Origin: Clostridiales bacterium
GTDB lineage: Bacteria; Bacillota; Clostridia; Peptostreptococcales; Anaerovoracaceae
Direction: 5' to 3'
Assembly: GCA_009778415.1 (NCBI GenBank)
Contig: WRJV01000225.1
Span: 1 to 7,779, forward strand
DNA: 7,779 nucleotides
Both the position numbers and the translations under genes were made by a program. The notes below the pieces were generated by a model, which saw only the letters and a list, made by a program, of their open reading frames with translations, had not been told where the DNA came from and ran no database searches. Below are positions 1 to 6,626 of the stretch, one piece after another. The stretch's first letter is position 1, and each line of letters opens with the position of its first letter.

Positions 1-17
1 GGCGATGCCCCAGTCAT
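1..17 (-). CDS. Possible start of a downstream minus-strand gene (partial)
   Basis: On the minus strand an ATG at 17-15 overlaps the TGA stop (16-14) of the response-regulator gene as ATGA. The frame stays open for the few codons left in the window (Met-Thr-Gly-Ala-Ser). ATGA overlaps are typical of translationally coupled genes, and a sensor kinase commonly follows an OmpR-type regulator, so a kinase start here is plausible. The visible stretch is far too short to identify the product, and a chance ATG is equally possible. Confidence 0.25.
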
Positions 18-694
18 TCTTCAAATTTATACCCGTAGCCCCAGACCGTCTTGATGCAGTCCTGATAAGGGCTGAGTTTTTTGCGCAGAGACTTTACATG
101 GGTGTCCACCGTGCGGTCGCCGCCCTCGAAGGACGAACCCCAAGCCGAGTTCAGCAGCGCATCGCGGGAATAAGCCCGCCCCGGGTTGCTGCAAAGCAGC
201 AGCAAGAGGTTGTATTCCCTCGACGTCAGCTCTAGGCGGCGGTCGCCAATGAAGACGCTCCGCGAATGGCGCTCGATGCGTATCGGCCCTGCCGTAAACT
301 CTTCGCGCTTTTGGTAGTATATGCCGAAGATGCTCAGCAGGTTGCGCATCCTGACGAACAGCTCACGTGGGAAAAAGGGCTTTTGCAGATAGTCGTTGCC
401 GCCCGCTTCAAATGCTGCCAGCCGGTCTTCTTCTGCACCGCTTTTGCCGATGAATATCACAGGGCAGCGCACTTGCTCACGGGTCAACTCCAGCACAATG
501 CCACCGTCAATGGTGGGGAGCTCGCACGACAGGATGATCAGCTGATAAGTTTTGCGCCGCAGCAGTTTTATCGCTGCGATCCCGTCCCTCGCCTCGTCAA
601 TCGCCCAACCCTGATCGATTGCGCCAAGTTTGATGATTTCGCAGATGCTCATGTCCGCTTCTGCCACCAGTATTTTTACAGGCTCGTTGTTCAT
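14..694 (-). CDS. OmpR/PhoB-family response regulator with a degenerate receiver
   Basis: A 226-residue two-domain cytoplasmic transcription regulator of normal family length. The receiver covers about residues 5-120 and the winged-helix DNA-binding domain about 130-226. The output domain is well conserved: LTSREYNLL, then RTVDTHVKSLRKKL (recognition helix region) and the closing IKTVWGYGYKF hairpin. The receiver is unusual. The usual phospho-acceptor motif (for example LLDWMLP in PhoB) reads ILSCELP, so Ser56 replaces Asp. The acidic pocket reads E12-A13-D14, and the conserved Thr/Ser of beta-4 is Gly83 (IFIGKS). The pocket Lys105 (QKPF) is kept. It is therefore probably not controlled by ordinary Asp phosphorylation (inference). 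The ATG at 694 is preferred over the TTG at 697 because AAAGGGA (701-707) lies 6 bases from the ATG but only 3 from the TTG. The gene is divergent from the hydrogenase operon, which makes it a candidate local regulator, but nothing proves that. Confidence 0.93.
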   Translation of the reverse strand: MNNEPVKILVAEADMSICEIIKLGAIDQGWAIDEARDGIAAIKLLRRKTYQLIILSCELPTIDGGIVLELTREQVRCPVIFIGKSGAEEDRLAAFEAGGNDYLQKPFFPRELFVRMRNLLSIFGIYYQKREEFTAGPIRIERHSRSVFIGDRRLELTSREYNLLLLLCSNPGRAYSRDALLNSAWGSSFEGGDRTVDTHVKSLRKKLSPYQDCIKTVWGYGYKFEE

Positions 695-700
695 CAACTG

Positions 701-707
701 TCCCTTT
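701..707 (-). promoter_or_regulatory. Ribosome binding site of the response-regulator gene
   Basis: Read on the minus strand this is AAAGGGA, 6 bases before the ATG at 694. It decides between that ATG and the adjacent in-frame TTG at 697. Confidence 0.6.
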
Positions 708-723
708 CACTAACATTTACTAT

Positions 724-751
724 ATTATAACAGTTTTCGCGTCAAACACAA
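724..751 (-). promoter_or_regulatory. Extended -10 promoter of the response-regulator gene
   Basis: On the minus strand a perfect TATAAT (729-724) is preceded by TGT, giving an extended -10. A weak -35, TTGTGT (751-746), lies 16 bases upstream. Transcription would start near 717, leaving a leader of about 20 bases before the ATG at 694. The -35 matches consensus at only three positions, so the TGn-TATAAT is the main evidence. Confidence 0.55.
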
Positions 752-786
752 TAGGGAATATTGGCGCCTCCCATGATATACGATGG

Positions 787-821
787 AATTGTGACGGGAA
801 ACATCACATGGCATCACAATT
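787..821. promoter_or_regulatory. Operator-like TTGTGA/TCACAA element between divergent genes
   Basis: AATTGTGA (787-794) and TCACAATT (814-821) form a perfect 8-base inverted repeat around a 19-base centre. A further TCACA at 804-808 lies 10 bases (one helical turn) from the TCACA at 814, both as CATCACA (802-808 and 812-818). Half-sites of this kind are used by CRP/FNR-type regulators and by the NADH-sensing repressor Rex. Those normally have about 6 bases between arms, and here the gaps are 9 and 19. The element lies between the divergent promoters, so it is placed to act on either. The bound protein is unknown. Confidence 0.4.
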
Positions 822-854
822 TAACTGAAATTTGATAGAGTTTATCATACATTA

Positions 855-882
855 GTGACAACTTAATAATATACTATATATT
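855..882 (+). promoter_or_regulatory. Candidate promoter of the hydrogenase operon
   Basis: GTGACA (855-860, 5 of 6 to the -35 consensus) and TATATT (877-882, 5 of 6 to the -10) are 16 bases apart in an AT-rich stretch. The start would be near 889, with a short leader before the Shine-Dalgarno at 902. AT-rich sequence gives -10 look-alikes easily, so this is tentative. A 5-base inverted repeat, TGATA/TATCA (833-837 and 843-847), lies just upstream. Confidence 0.42.
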
Positions 883-915
883 GAAGATATATCATTAATT
901 TGAAGGAGGGATAAT

Positions 916-1410
916 GTGAGCAAAAATCTTGAAACACAGGTAACCGATGCGGAAAAGCAAAAAGCATTTGAGCAGATTGCCAATGTCATCGACCTGTACA
1001 AGGGAAAAAATGACAGTTTGATCCAAGTGCTGCACCTTGCGCAGGAGATTTACGGGTACCTGCCAATGGAGGTGCAGGAATTCATCTCAGATGAAATGGA
1101 CATTCCGCTTGCCGAGGTGTCTGGCGTGGTATCATTTTATTCGTTTTTCTCCACTGTTCCGCGGGGCGAGCACACCATCAGGGTGTGCCTTGGGACCGCA
1201 TGCTATGTCCGGGGCGGCAAAAAGATCGTAGAGCATCTGAAGGACCGCCTTGACGTTGAACTGGGGGGTACGACGAGCGATGGGAAATTCACTTTTGAAA
1301 TCGCGCGCTGCATAGGCGCCTGCGGACTCGCCCCAACGATGATGATCGACGACAAGGTCTACAAGCAAGTAAACGCAAACAAGCTAAAAAGCATTTTAGA
1401 ACAGTATTGA
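916..1410 (+). CDS. hydC: NuoE/HydC-like [2Fe-2S] subunit of the [FeFe] hydrogenase
   Basis: A 164-residue cytoplasmic electron-transfer subunit, the usual length for the NuoE/HydC family. An N-terminal helical domain (about residues 12-80) is followed by a thioredoxin-fold [2Fe-2S] domain. Its four ligand cysteines are in the expected pattern C91-x4-C96 (VCLGTAC) and C132-x3-C136 (CIGACGLAP). In multimeric hydrogenases this subunit pairs with the flavin subunit and passes or parks electrons next to the FMN. The start is GTG at 916, 5 bases after a strong GAAGGAGGG (902-910). The overlapping ATG at 914 is followed at once by TGA and cannot start this frame. It is the first gene of the operon and ends 14 bases before the next start. 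Complex I NuoE is the alternative, but the H-cluster protein two genes downstream settles the context. Confidence 0.95.
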   Translation: MSKNLETQVTDAEKQKAFEQIANVIDLYKGKNDSLIQVLHLAQEIYGYLPMEVQEFISDEMDIPLAEVSGVVSFYSFFSTVPRGEHTIRVCLGTACYVRGGKKIVEHLKDRLDVELGGTTSDGKFTFEIARCIGACGLAPTMMIDDKVYKQVNANKLKSILEQY

Positions 1411-1419
1411 AAGGTGGTG
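1410..1419 (+). promoter_or_regulatory. Ribosome binding site of the hydB-gltD fusion gene
   Basis: AAAGGTGGTG differs by one base from the ideal AAAGGAGGTG and lies 5 bases before the ATG at 1425. It rules out the in-frame TTG at 1407, which has no such site and overlaps the hydC stop codon. Confidence 0.7.
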
Positions 1420-1424
1420 TCGTA

Positions 1425-4400
1425 ATGAGTGATAAAAAAATAATGGGCACTGCCGACCTTGCGAGGATCAAAGCTGCGTACAACGAGGCGATGGCGGGCT
1501 ATGACTACCAAATCCTGATCTGCTATGGCACAGGCTGCGTTTCCGCCAACTGCGAAGAGGTTCGCAACGTATTGGTGGAAGAGCTGGAAAAACATGCCCT
1601 CACCAGCAAAGTCGCCGTGATCGAGCGTGGCTGCATGGGCACTTGCGCGGTTGGGCCAGTGGTCTATGTGCTGCCCGACGAAACGTACTATACCGAAATG
1701 GATGCGGAAAAGATTCGGACAGTCGTGGCAAAGCACTTGATCGGCGGGAAACCGGTAGAAGAGTACACGTTTTTCGACTGCATCCAAAACAAGCGTGTTG
1801 CAAACATCCACGAAGTCAGTTTCTTTAAGGACCAGGTGCGCATAGCGCTGCGCAACTGCGGGCTGATAGACGTAAACTGCATTGACAGCTACATCGCCAA
1901 GGACGGCTACCTTGCTTTGGCGAACGCATTGGAAAAGGGCGACCGGCATGCCGTCATCGACACGATGATAAAAGCCGGCCTGCGTGGGCGCGGCGGCGGC
2001 GGTTTCCCCACCGGCGTAAAGTGGGATGCTTGCTACAAGGAGCCCGGCGACCAAAAATACATAATATGCAACGCTGACGAGGGCGACCCTGGTGCTTTCA
2101 TGGACCGTTCGGTGTTTGAGGGCGACTCCCACAGCGTGCTTGAAGGGATGATGCTGGGCGGATACGCCATCGGCGCCAGCAAAGGCGTCGTTTACATCCG
2201 CGCGGAGTACCCCATTGCTGTAAGGCGCCTTACGGCAGCCATAGAGATGGCAAGGGAACAAGGCCTTCTGGGTGAAGACATCATGGGCAGCGGGTTTGAC
2301 TTTGACATAGAGATTCGCATCGGCGCAGGTGCGTTCGTCTGCGGGGAGGAGACCGCCCTGATGGCGTCAGTAGAAGGAAGGCGCGGCGAGCCGTCGCAAA
2401 AACCGCCGTTCCCGTTCCAATCGGGCCTGTTTGGCAAGCCTTCAATAATAAACAACGTGGAGACTTTCGCCAACGTGCCGCCAATCATCCTGAACGGCGC
2501 GGACTGGTTCCGCCAGTTCGGCACTTCTGAAAGCCCCGGCACCAAGGTATTTGCCCTGACCGGAAACACAGTAAATTCAGGCCTTGTGGAGGTTCCGATG
2601 GGAATGCCGCTGGGCGACGTGATCTTCGGCATCGGCGGCGGCATCCCGAACAACAAAGACTTTAAGTCTGCCCAGACCGGCGGTCCTTCCGGCGGATGCA
2701 TCACCAAGGACAGCCTCAACACCCCCACCGACTACGCAGCGCTCCTGAAACTGGGCACGATGATCGGCTCCGGCGGGCTGATCGTCATGGACGAGGACGC
2801 CTGCATGGTGGACACTGCCCGCTATTACATGGACTTTATCCGAGACGAAAGCTGCGGCAAATGCGTGGCATGCCGCATTGGCACCAAGCGCATGCTGGAA
2901 ATATTGGAGCGTATCACGACCGGCGAAGGACGGGAGGGCGACATCGAACTGCTTCAAGAGCTGGCCTTGACCGTTAAGGAGTCTGCGATGTGCGGCTTGG
3001 GGCAGACGGCGCCAAACCCGGTGCTCAGCGCCATTGAGAATTTCCGCGTGGAATTCGAAGAGCACATCCACAAAAAGTACTGCAGGGCCGGCGTCTGCGC
3101 TGACCTTTTCATCTCGCCATGCGAGAACACTTGCCCGGCCAACATCAATGTGCCCGGCTACAACGCCTTGGTGGAAAAAGGCCGTTTCATAGACGCGTAC
3201 AACTTGATCCGCCAAGAGAACCCGCTGCCGGCGGTGTGCGGCCGCGTCTGCACCAGGCCGTGCGAATCAAAGTGCCGCCGCGGCACGATCGACGACCCTG
3301 TTGCGATATGCGACATCAAACGCTTCGTTTCCGACTTTGCCCGCAGGCACGAGCAGCCCTTTTCTCAGGATATGGTGTTCCCCAAGAACGGGAAGCGAGT
3401 CGCCATCATCGGCGCAGGCGCAGCCGGGTTGACCTGCGGCTACTATCTGGCTAGGATCGGATACGAGGTCAACGTCTACGAATCAGAGGGCACCCCAGGC
3501 GGCGTACTGGCCTATGGCATCCCGGAATACCGCCTGCCTATGGACGTGCTGCAGCATGAAATCCACCTGATCGAGCAGGAAGGCGTTCATATCCACCTGA
3601 ACACGACCATTGGCAAAGAGATCGGCTTTGACGAGCTACGAAGCACCAATGACGCGATCTTTGTCGGGACGGGTACGCAATTCCCGCAGCAAGTCGGCGT
3701 CGAAGGGGAAAACCTGCAGGGCGTGATCCACGGCATCAATTTCCTGAAGAGCATTAAGCTCGGCGGCGAAACAGCGATAGGCGACCGCGTGGCGGTCATC
3801 GGCGGCGGCAACACCGCCATCGACTCGGCACGGACTGCTCTGCGCCTTGGCGCAAAAGAAGTCACCATCATATACCGCCGCACCCAAGCCATGATGCCCG
3901 CCTACAAAGCCGAAGTGCATGAGGCGATCGAAGAGGGCGTAAAGATCATGGAACTGACTCAGCCCCTGCGTTTCGTTGGGCGCAACAACCGCGTATACAA
4001 AATCGACTGCGCGAAAATGACGCTTGGCGTGTTTGATTCGAGCGGGCGCAGAAAGTCGGTGGCGCAGCCGGGCAGCGAGTTTTCCATTGAAGTGGACACC
4101 GTCATCCCAGCCGTCAGCCAGTATGCCGACCTGCCGTTCATCTCGACAAATGACATCGGTTTGACCCCGTGGGGCACGTTTACGGTCAACCCGGACACGA
4201 TGATGACGACCATGGACGGCGTGTTCTCAGGCGGTGACGTGGTACACGGGCCCGATACGGTTGTCCAAGCTATAGCCGACGGCAAGCTGGCAGCCAAATC
4301 GATCGACCAGTACCTCGGCGGGCGCGGTGTGCTGAACAAAGGGCCGAAGATCGAGATCGACGACGTCTTTGACGAAGACGAGGTGGTCGAACTCAATCGA

Positions 4401-4523
4401 TATCCGCTGGACATGCTGGAGCTCGACAAGCGCAAGCATTCGTTTGAGGAAGTCGTCAAGGGCTATCACAAGCTGACTGCCATGGCTGAAGCCATGCGTT
4501 GTCTACACTGCGAAAGGAGGTAG
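1425..4523 (+). CDS. hydB: HydB/NuoF diaphorase fused to a GltD/NfnB-like FAD-NAD(P) oxidoreductase
   Basis: A 1032-residue fusion protein, roughly 400 residues longer than an ordinary HydB. Residues about 25-105 form a thioredoxin-like [2Fe-2S] domain (C38-x4-C43, C70-x3-C74). Residues about 115-550 are the NuoF/HydB FMN- and NADH-binding part: GRGGGGFPTG at 188-197, NADEGDPGAF, and the [4Fe-4S] site SCGKCVACR (C477, C480, C483) with C523. After C553/C558 (CRAGVC), where HydB normally continues into a 2[4Fe-4S] ferredoxin domain, the sequence becomes a GltD-type Fe-S domain (C566, C570, C605, C609, C613, C617; VPGYNALVEKG). Then come the FAD site GAGAAG (663-668), the second nucleotide site GGGNTA (793-798) with YRR, typical of NADPH-using GltD proteins, and the closing FAD motif FSGGDVVHGPDTVVQAI. 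The tail ends CLHC (C1026, C1029). No frameshift or stop separates the halves. The likely role is NADH oxidation/reduction plus a second, probably NADPH-linked, flavin site in the hydrogenase complex (the second is inference). Confidence 0.93.
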   Translation: MSDKKIMGTADLARIKAAYNEAMAGYDYQILICYGTGCVSANCEEVRNVLVEELEKHALTSKVAVIERGCMGTCAVGPVVYVLPDETYYTEMDAEKIRTVVAKHLIGGKPVEEYTFFDCIQNKRVANIHEVSFFKDQVRIALRNCGLIDVNCIDSYIAKDGYLALANALEKGDRHAVIDTMIKAGLRGRGGGGFPTGVKWDACYKEPGDQKYIICNADEGDPGAFMDRSVFEGDSHSVLEGMMLGGYAIGASKGVVYIRAEYPIAVRRLTAAIEMAREQGLLGEDIMGSGFDFDIEIRIGAGAFVCGEETALMASVEGRRGEPSQKPPFPFQSGLFGKPSIINNVETFANVPPIILNGADWFRQFGTSESPGTKVFALTGNTVNSGLVEVPMGMPLGDVIFGIGGGIPNNKDFKSAQTGGPSGGCITKDSLNTPTDYAALLKLGTMIGSGGLIVMDEDACMVDTARYYMDFIRDESCGKCVACRIGTKRMLEILERITTGEGREGDIELLQELALTVKESAMCGLGQTAPNPVLSAIENFRVEFEEHIHKKYCRAGVCADLFISPCENTCPANINVPGYNALVEKGRFIDAYNLIRQENPLPAVCGRVCTRPCESKCRRGTIDDPVAICDIKRFVSDFARRHEQPFSQDMVFPKNGKRVAIIGAGAAGLTCGYYLARIGYEVNVYESEGTPGGVLAYGIPEYRLPMDVLQHEIHLIEQEGVHIHLNTTIGKEIGFDELRSTNDAIFVGTGTQFPQQVGVEGENLQGVIHGINFLKSIKLGGETAIGDRVAVIGGGNTAIDSARTALRLGAKEVTIIYRRTQAMMPAYKAEVHEAIEEGVKIMELTQPLRFVGRNNRVYKIDCAKMTLGVFDSSGRRKSVAQPGSEFSIEVDTVIPAVSQYADLPFISTNDIGLTPWGTFTVNPDTMMTTMDGVFSGGDVVHGPDTVVQAIADGKLAAKSIDQYLGGRGVLNKGPKIEIDDVFDEDEVVELNRYPLDMLELDKRKHSFEEVVKGYHKLTAMAEAMRCLHCERR
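4513..4521 (+). promoter_or_regulatory. Ribosome binding site of hydA, inside the end of the fusion gene
   Basis: AAAGGAGGT, a full Shine-Dalgarno, is made from the last codons (Glu-Arg-Arg) and stop of the upstream gene. It lies 7 bases before GTG 4529. This points to GTG 4529 as the hydA start, rejects the in-frame TTG at 4499, and suggests translational coupling. Confidence 0.75.
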
Positions 4524-4528
4524 CTGTA

Positions 4529-6541
4529 GTGGTAAATTTAACAATAAACAGCCTGCCGGTCGCCGTCCCTGCTGGGACTACCATCATGGAGGCGGCGCGG
4601 CAAAACAACATCACCATCCCAAGCCTTTGCTATGTCAAAGACGTTCACAAGATGGGCGCATGCCGCATCTGCGTGGTGGAAGTGGAAGGCGCCAAGAGCT
4701 TGCAGGCTGCCTGCATGACGGAAGTGCGCGAGGGGATGGTAGTGCGGACCAACACCACGAAAGTCCGCAACGTCCGAAAAGTGCTTTATGAACTGCTGCT
4801 TTCCGACCACTCGCAGGACTGCCCGAGCTGTACTCGAAACCAGAATTGCGAATTCCAGGCGATGGGGCAGATGCTGGGCGTGGAGACTTCCAGGTTTGAA
4901 GGCGAGCGCTCCAGCATTCACGTGGACGCTTCCGTCTCTATCACCAGAGACATGACAAAATGCATAAGGTGCCGCAGGTGCGTGACTGTCTGCAAAGAGG
5001 TACAGGGCACCGGTGTGCTCGGGGCGCAGAACCGCGGCTTTGACACTGAGATCGGCACCACCATGGGGCTTCCCATTGGAGAGGTTAACTGCGCTTTCTG
5101 CGGGCAATGCACGGTAATCTGCCCGGTTGGCGCACTTCGGGCGACCAGCAGCATAGAGGAAACATGGAAAGCGCTCGGCGACCCTGATGTCCGCACGGTC
5201 GTTCAAGTCGCCCCTGCAGTGCGTGTCGCACTCGGTGAGGAATTTGGCATGCCTACGGGAAGCAGGGTAACCGGAAAGATTGCGTCAGCCCTGCAAAGGA
5301 TGGGGTTTGACGACGTTTTCGACACCAACTTTTCTGCTGACCTGACAATCATGGAAGAAGGCACGGAGCTCTTGAGCCGTTTGAAAAGCGCATTGACCGG
5401 CAAGCCGGCGGTGCTGCCGATGATCACCAGCTGCAGCCCCGGGTGGATAAAGTTTGTGGAGCACTCTTACCCAGACCAGCTGGACCACCTGTCCACGTGC
5501 AAGTCGCCGCACACCATGCTTGGCGCGCTTGTGAAATCGTATTACGCGGAAAAGATAGGTGTAGACCCCAAGAAAATGTTCGTGGTCTCAGTAATGCCGT
5601 GTACAGCAAAGAAAGGCGAGATTTCCCGCCCGGAGATGTGCAACGACGGCAACCCAAATGTTGACGCAGTCATTACGACCCGCGAACTGGCGAAGATGAT
5701 CACGTCTGCTGGGATCGACTTTATAAACCTGCCTGACAGCGAGTTTGACAACCCGCTTGGCATGTCCAGCGGCGCCGCAGACATATTCGGCCTTACCGGA
5801 GGCGTGATGGAAGCCGCGCTCCGCACAGTGTACGAACTTGTCACGGGCCGAGAGCTGCCTTTTGACGGTCTGCACGTCACGCCGATAGTTGGTCTTGACC
5901 AAGTCAAAGAAGCCGCCATCACTATAACAGGCACCCTGCCCGCATATTCCATGCTTGAGGGGGTAGAGGCAAGGGTAGCCGTCACGAGCGGTTTGGCCGG
6001 CGCCAAAAAACTCATGGAGCAGGTTAAAAAAGGCGAGTCGCCGTACCACTTCATCGAGGTCATGGGCTGCCCAAGCGGCTGTATCATGGGCGGCGGGCAA
6101 CCGCGCTCAACCGACCCCGGCGTAAGGCATAAGCGCCTGCGCGGCCTTTATACGGAAGACGAAAGCAAAGTCATGCGAAAAAGCCATGAGAACCCGTTCA
6201 TCACTTCGCTGTATGAAGAATACCTGAAAGAGCCGAACGGCCACCTGAGCCATGAATTGCTGCATACCCACTATGTGCCGCGTGGCAAGTTCAACCAGTT
6301 GACCGACGAGGTGTTCGTGGCCGACGTGGACGAAAACATCAAGCGCCGCGCCGCTGAGGCGGCCTTGCGGCATGCCAAAGTCCAGACTGTTTCGCCGCAG
6401 ACCCGCGAAGACGTGGAAAGCACCCGCGTACTCGAACTGGAGAGCGACAACCGCCGACTGCAGACCGAGCTGCAGGACGCCTTGGAAACGGTGGACATCA
6501 TGAAGTCCGTGTTCGCTCAATACGTGAAAAAGCCTCAATAA
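4529..6541 (+). CDS. hydA: [FeFe]-hydrogenase catalytic subunit HydA with C-terminal coiled coil
   Basis: A 670-residue cytoplasmic enzyme for reversible H2 oxidation / proton reduction. Domains in order: an N-terminal plant-type [2Fe-2S] ferredoxin domain (C34, C45, C48, C62); a His-ligated [4Fe-4S] site (H94, C98, C101, C107); two [4Fe-4S] sites (C145/148/151/155 and C188/191/194/198); and the H-cluster domain. H-cluster motifs are L1 TSCSPGW (300-306), L2 MPCTAKKGE (356-364) and L3 EVMGCPSGCIMGGGQP (C514, C518). The small-subunit-like end HELLHTHY is at about 575-582. The accessory cluster layout matches that of Clostridium pasteurianum CpI almost residue for residue. L1 is unusual in having Ser303 instead of the second Cys. 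After about residue 590 there is an 80-residue tail without cysteine, ending in a likely coiled coil (about 630-665). The start is GTG at 4529, only 5 bases after the previous stop. It is the last gene of the operon. Confidence 0.95.
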   Translation: MVNLTINSLPVAVPAGTTIMEAARQNNITIPSLCYVKDVHKMGACRICVVEVEGAKSLQAACMTEVREGMVVRTNTTKVRNVRKVLYELLLSDHSQDCPSCTRNQNCEFQAMGQMLGVETSRFEGERSSIHVDASVSITRDMTKCIRCRRCVTVCKEVQGTGVLGAQNRGFDTEIGTTMGLPIGEVNCAFCGQCTVICPVGALRATSSIEETWKALGDPDVRTVVQVAPAVRVALGEEFGMPTGSRVTGKIASALQRMGFDDVFDTNFSADLTIMEEGTELLSRLKSALTGKPAVLPMITSCSPGWIKFVEHSYPDQLDHLSTCKSPHTMLGALVKSYYAEKIGVDPKKMFVVSVMPCTAKKGEISRPEMCNDGNPNVDAVITTRELAKMITSAGIDFINLPDSEFDNPLGMSSGAADIFGLTGGVMEAALRTVYELVTGRELPFDGLHVTPIVGLDQVKEAAITITGTLPAYSMLEGVEARVAVTSGLAGAKKLMEQVKKGESPYHFIEVMGCPSGCIMGGGQPRSTDPGVRHKRLRGLYTEDESKVMRKSHENPFITSLYEEYLKEPNGHLSHELLHTHYVPRGKFNQLTDEVFVADVDENIKRRAAEAALRHAKVQTVSPQTREDVESTRVLELESDNRRLQTELQDALETVDIMKSVFAQYVKKPQ

Positions 6542-6562
6542 CCCAAATCAATACTATCGAAG

Positions 6563-6595
6563 GCTGCGCCGAGGTAACTGGCGCAGCTTTTTTTT
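6563..6595 (+). terminator. Intrinsic terminator of the hydrogenase operon
   Basis: A perfect 8-bp stem, GCTGCGCC (6563-6570) with GGCGCAGC (6580-6587), has a 9-base loop and is followed by eight T (6588-6595). The stem can extend with G-U and A-U pairs into the T tract. It begins about 20 bases after the hydA stop, so the operon very likely ends here. Confidence 0.92.
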
Positions 6596-6621
6596 GACAT
6601 TTTGTGACCGAAATGTAACCG
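6595..6621 (+). repeat. Helically phased TGAC/TAAC direct repeats before the RCC1 gene
   Basis: TGTGACCG (6603-6610) and TGTAACCG (6614-6621) match at 7 of 8 bases and are 11 bases apart. A further TGAC at 6595-6598 lies 10 bases before the TGAC at 6605. Direct repeats with one-turn spacing next to a weak -35 are the usual layout of OmpR/PhoB-type binding sites. The repeat is short and may be chance. Confidence 0.35.
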
Positions 6622-6626
6622 CCCCG

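Noticed and set aside
698..915. Riboswitch or small RNA in the divergent intergenic region
   Set aside because: No recognisable aptamer or terminator hairpin; only short inverted repeats (TGATA/TATCA, GATATATC) in AT-rich sequence.
1407..1424. TTG at 1407 as start of the fusion gene (six more residues)
   Set aside because: It overlaps the hydC stop and has no Shine-Dalgarno, whereas ATG 1425 has AAAGGTGGTG 5 bases upstream.
1359..2261. 300-codon antisense open frame, and other long minus-strand frames within the operon (for example 2577-3215, 4538-5206)
   Set aside because: They lie opposite well-conserved enzyme domains, show no recognisable domain, and are expected by-products of GC-rich codon usage.
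1425..4523. Fusion as an artefact of a missing stop or frameshift between hydB and gltD
   Set aside because: The junction residues (CRAGVC, then SPCENTCP) are continuous in one frame, both parts keep their family motifs, and there is no internal Shine-Dalgarno or start at the junction that I can see.
4499..4528. TTG at 4499 as start of hydA
   Set aside because: It would overlap the upstream gene and contain the Shine-Dalgarno itself. GTG 4529 follows AAAGGAGGT at good spacing and gives family-like residue numbering (C34, H94, C98).
916..6541. Complex I (nuoEFG) operon
   Set aside because: The third gene has H-cluster motifs TSCSPGW, MPCTAKKGE and GCPSGCIMGGGQP, which NuoG lacks.
6594..6599. 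TTGACA as the -35 of the RCC1 gene
   Set aside because: It is 30 bases from TATACT, too far for a normal spacer, and the 17-base position after it (AACCGC) is not a -10.
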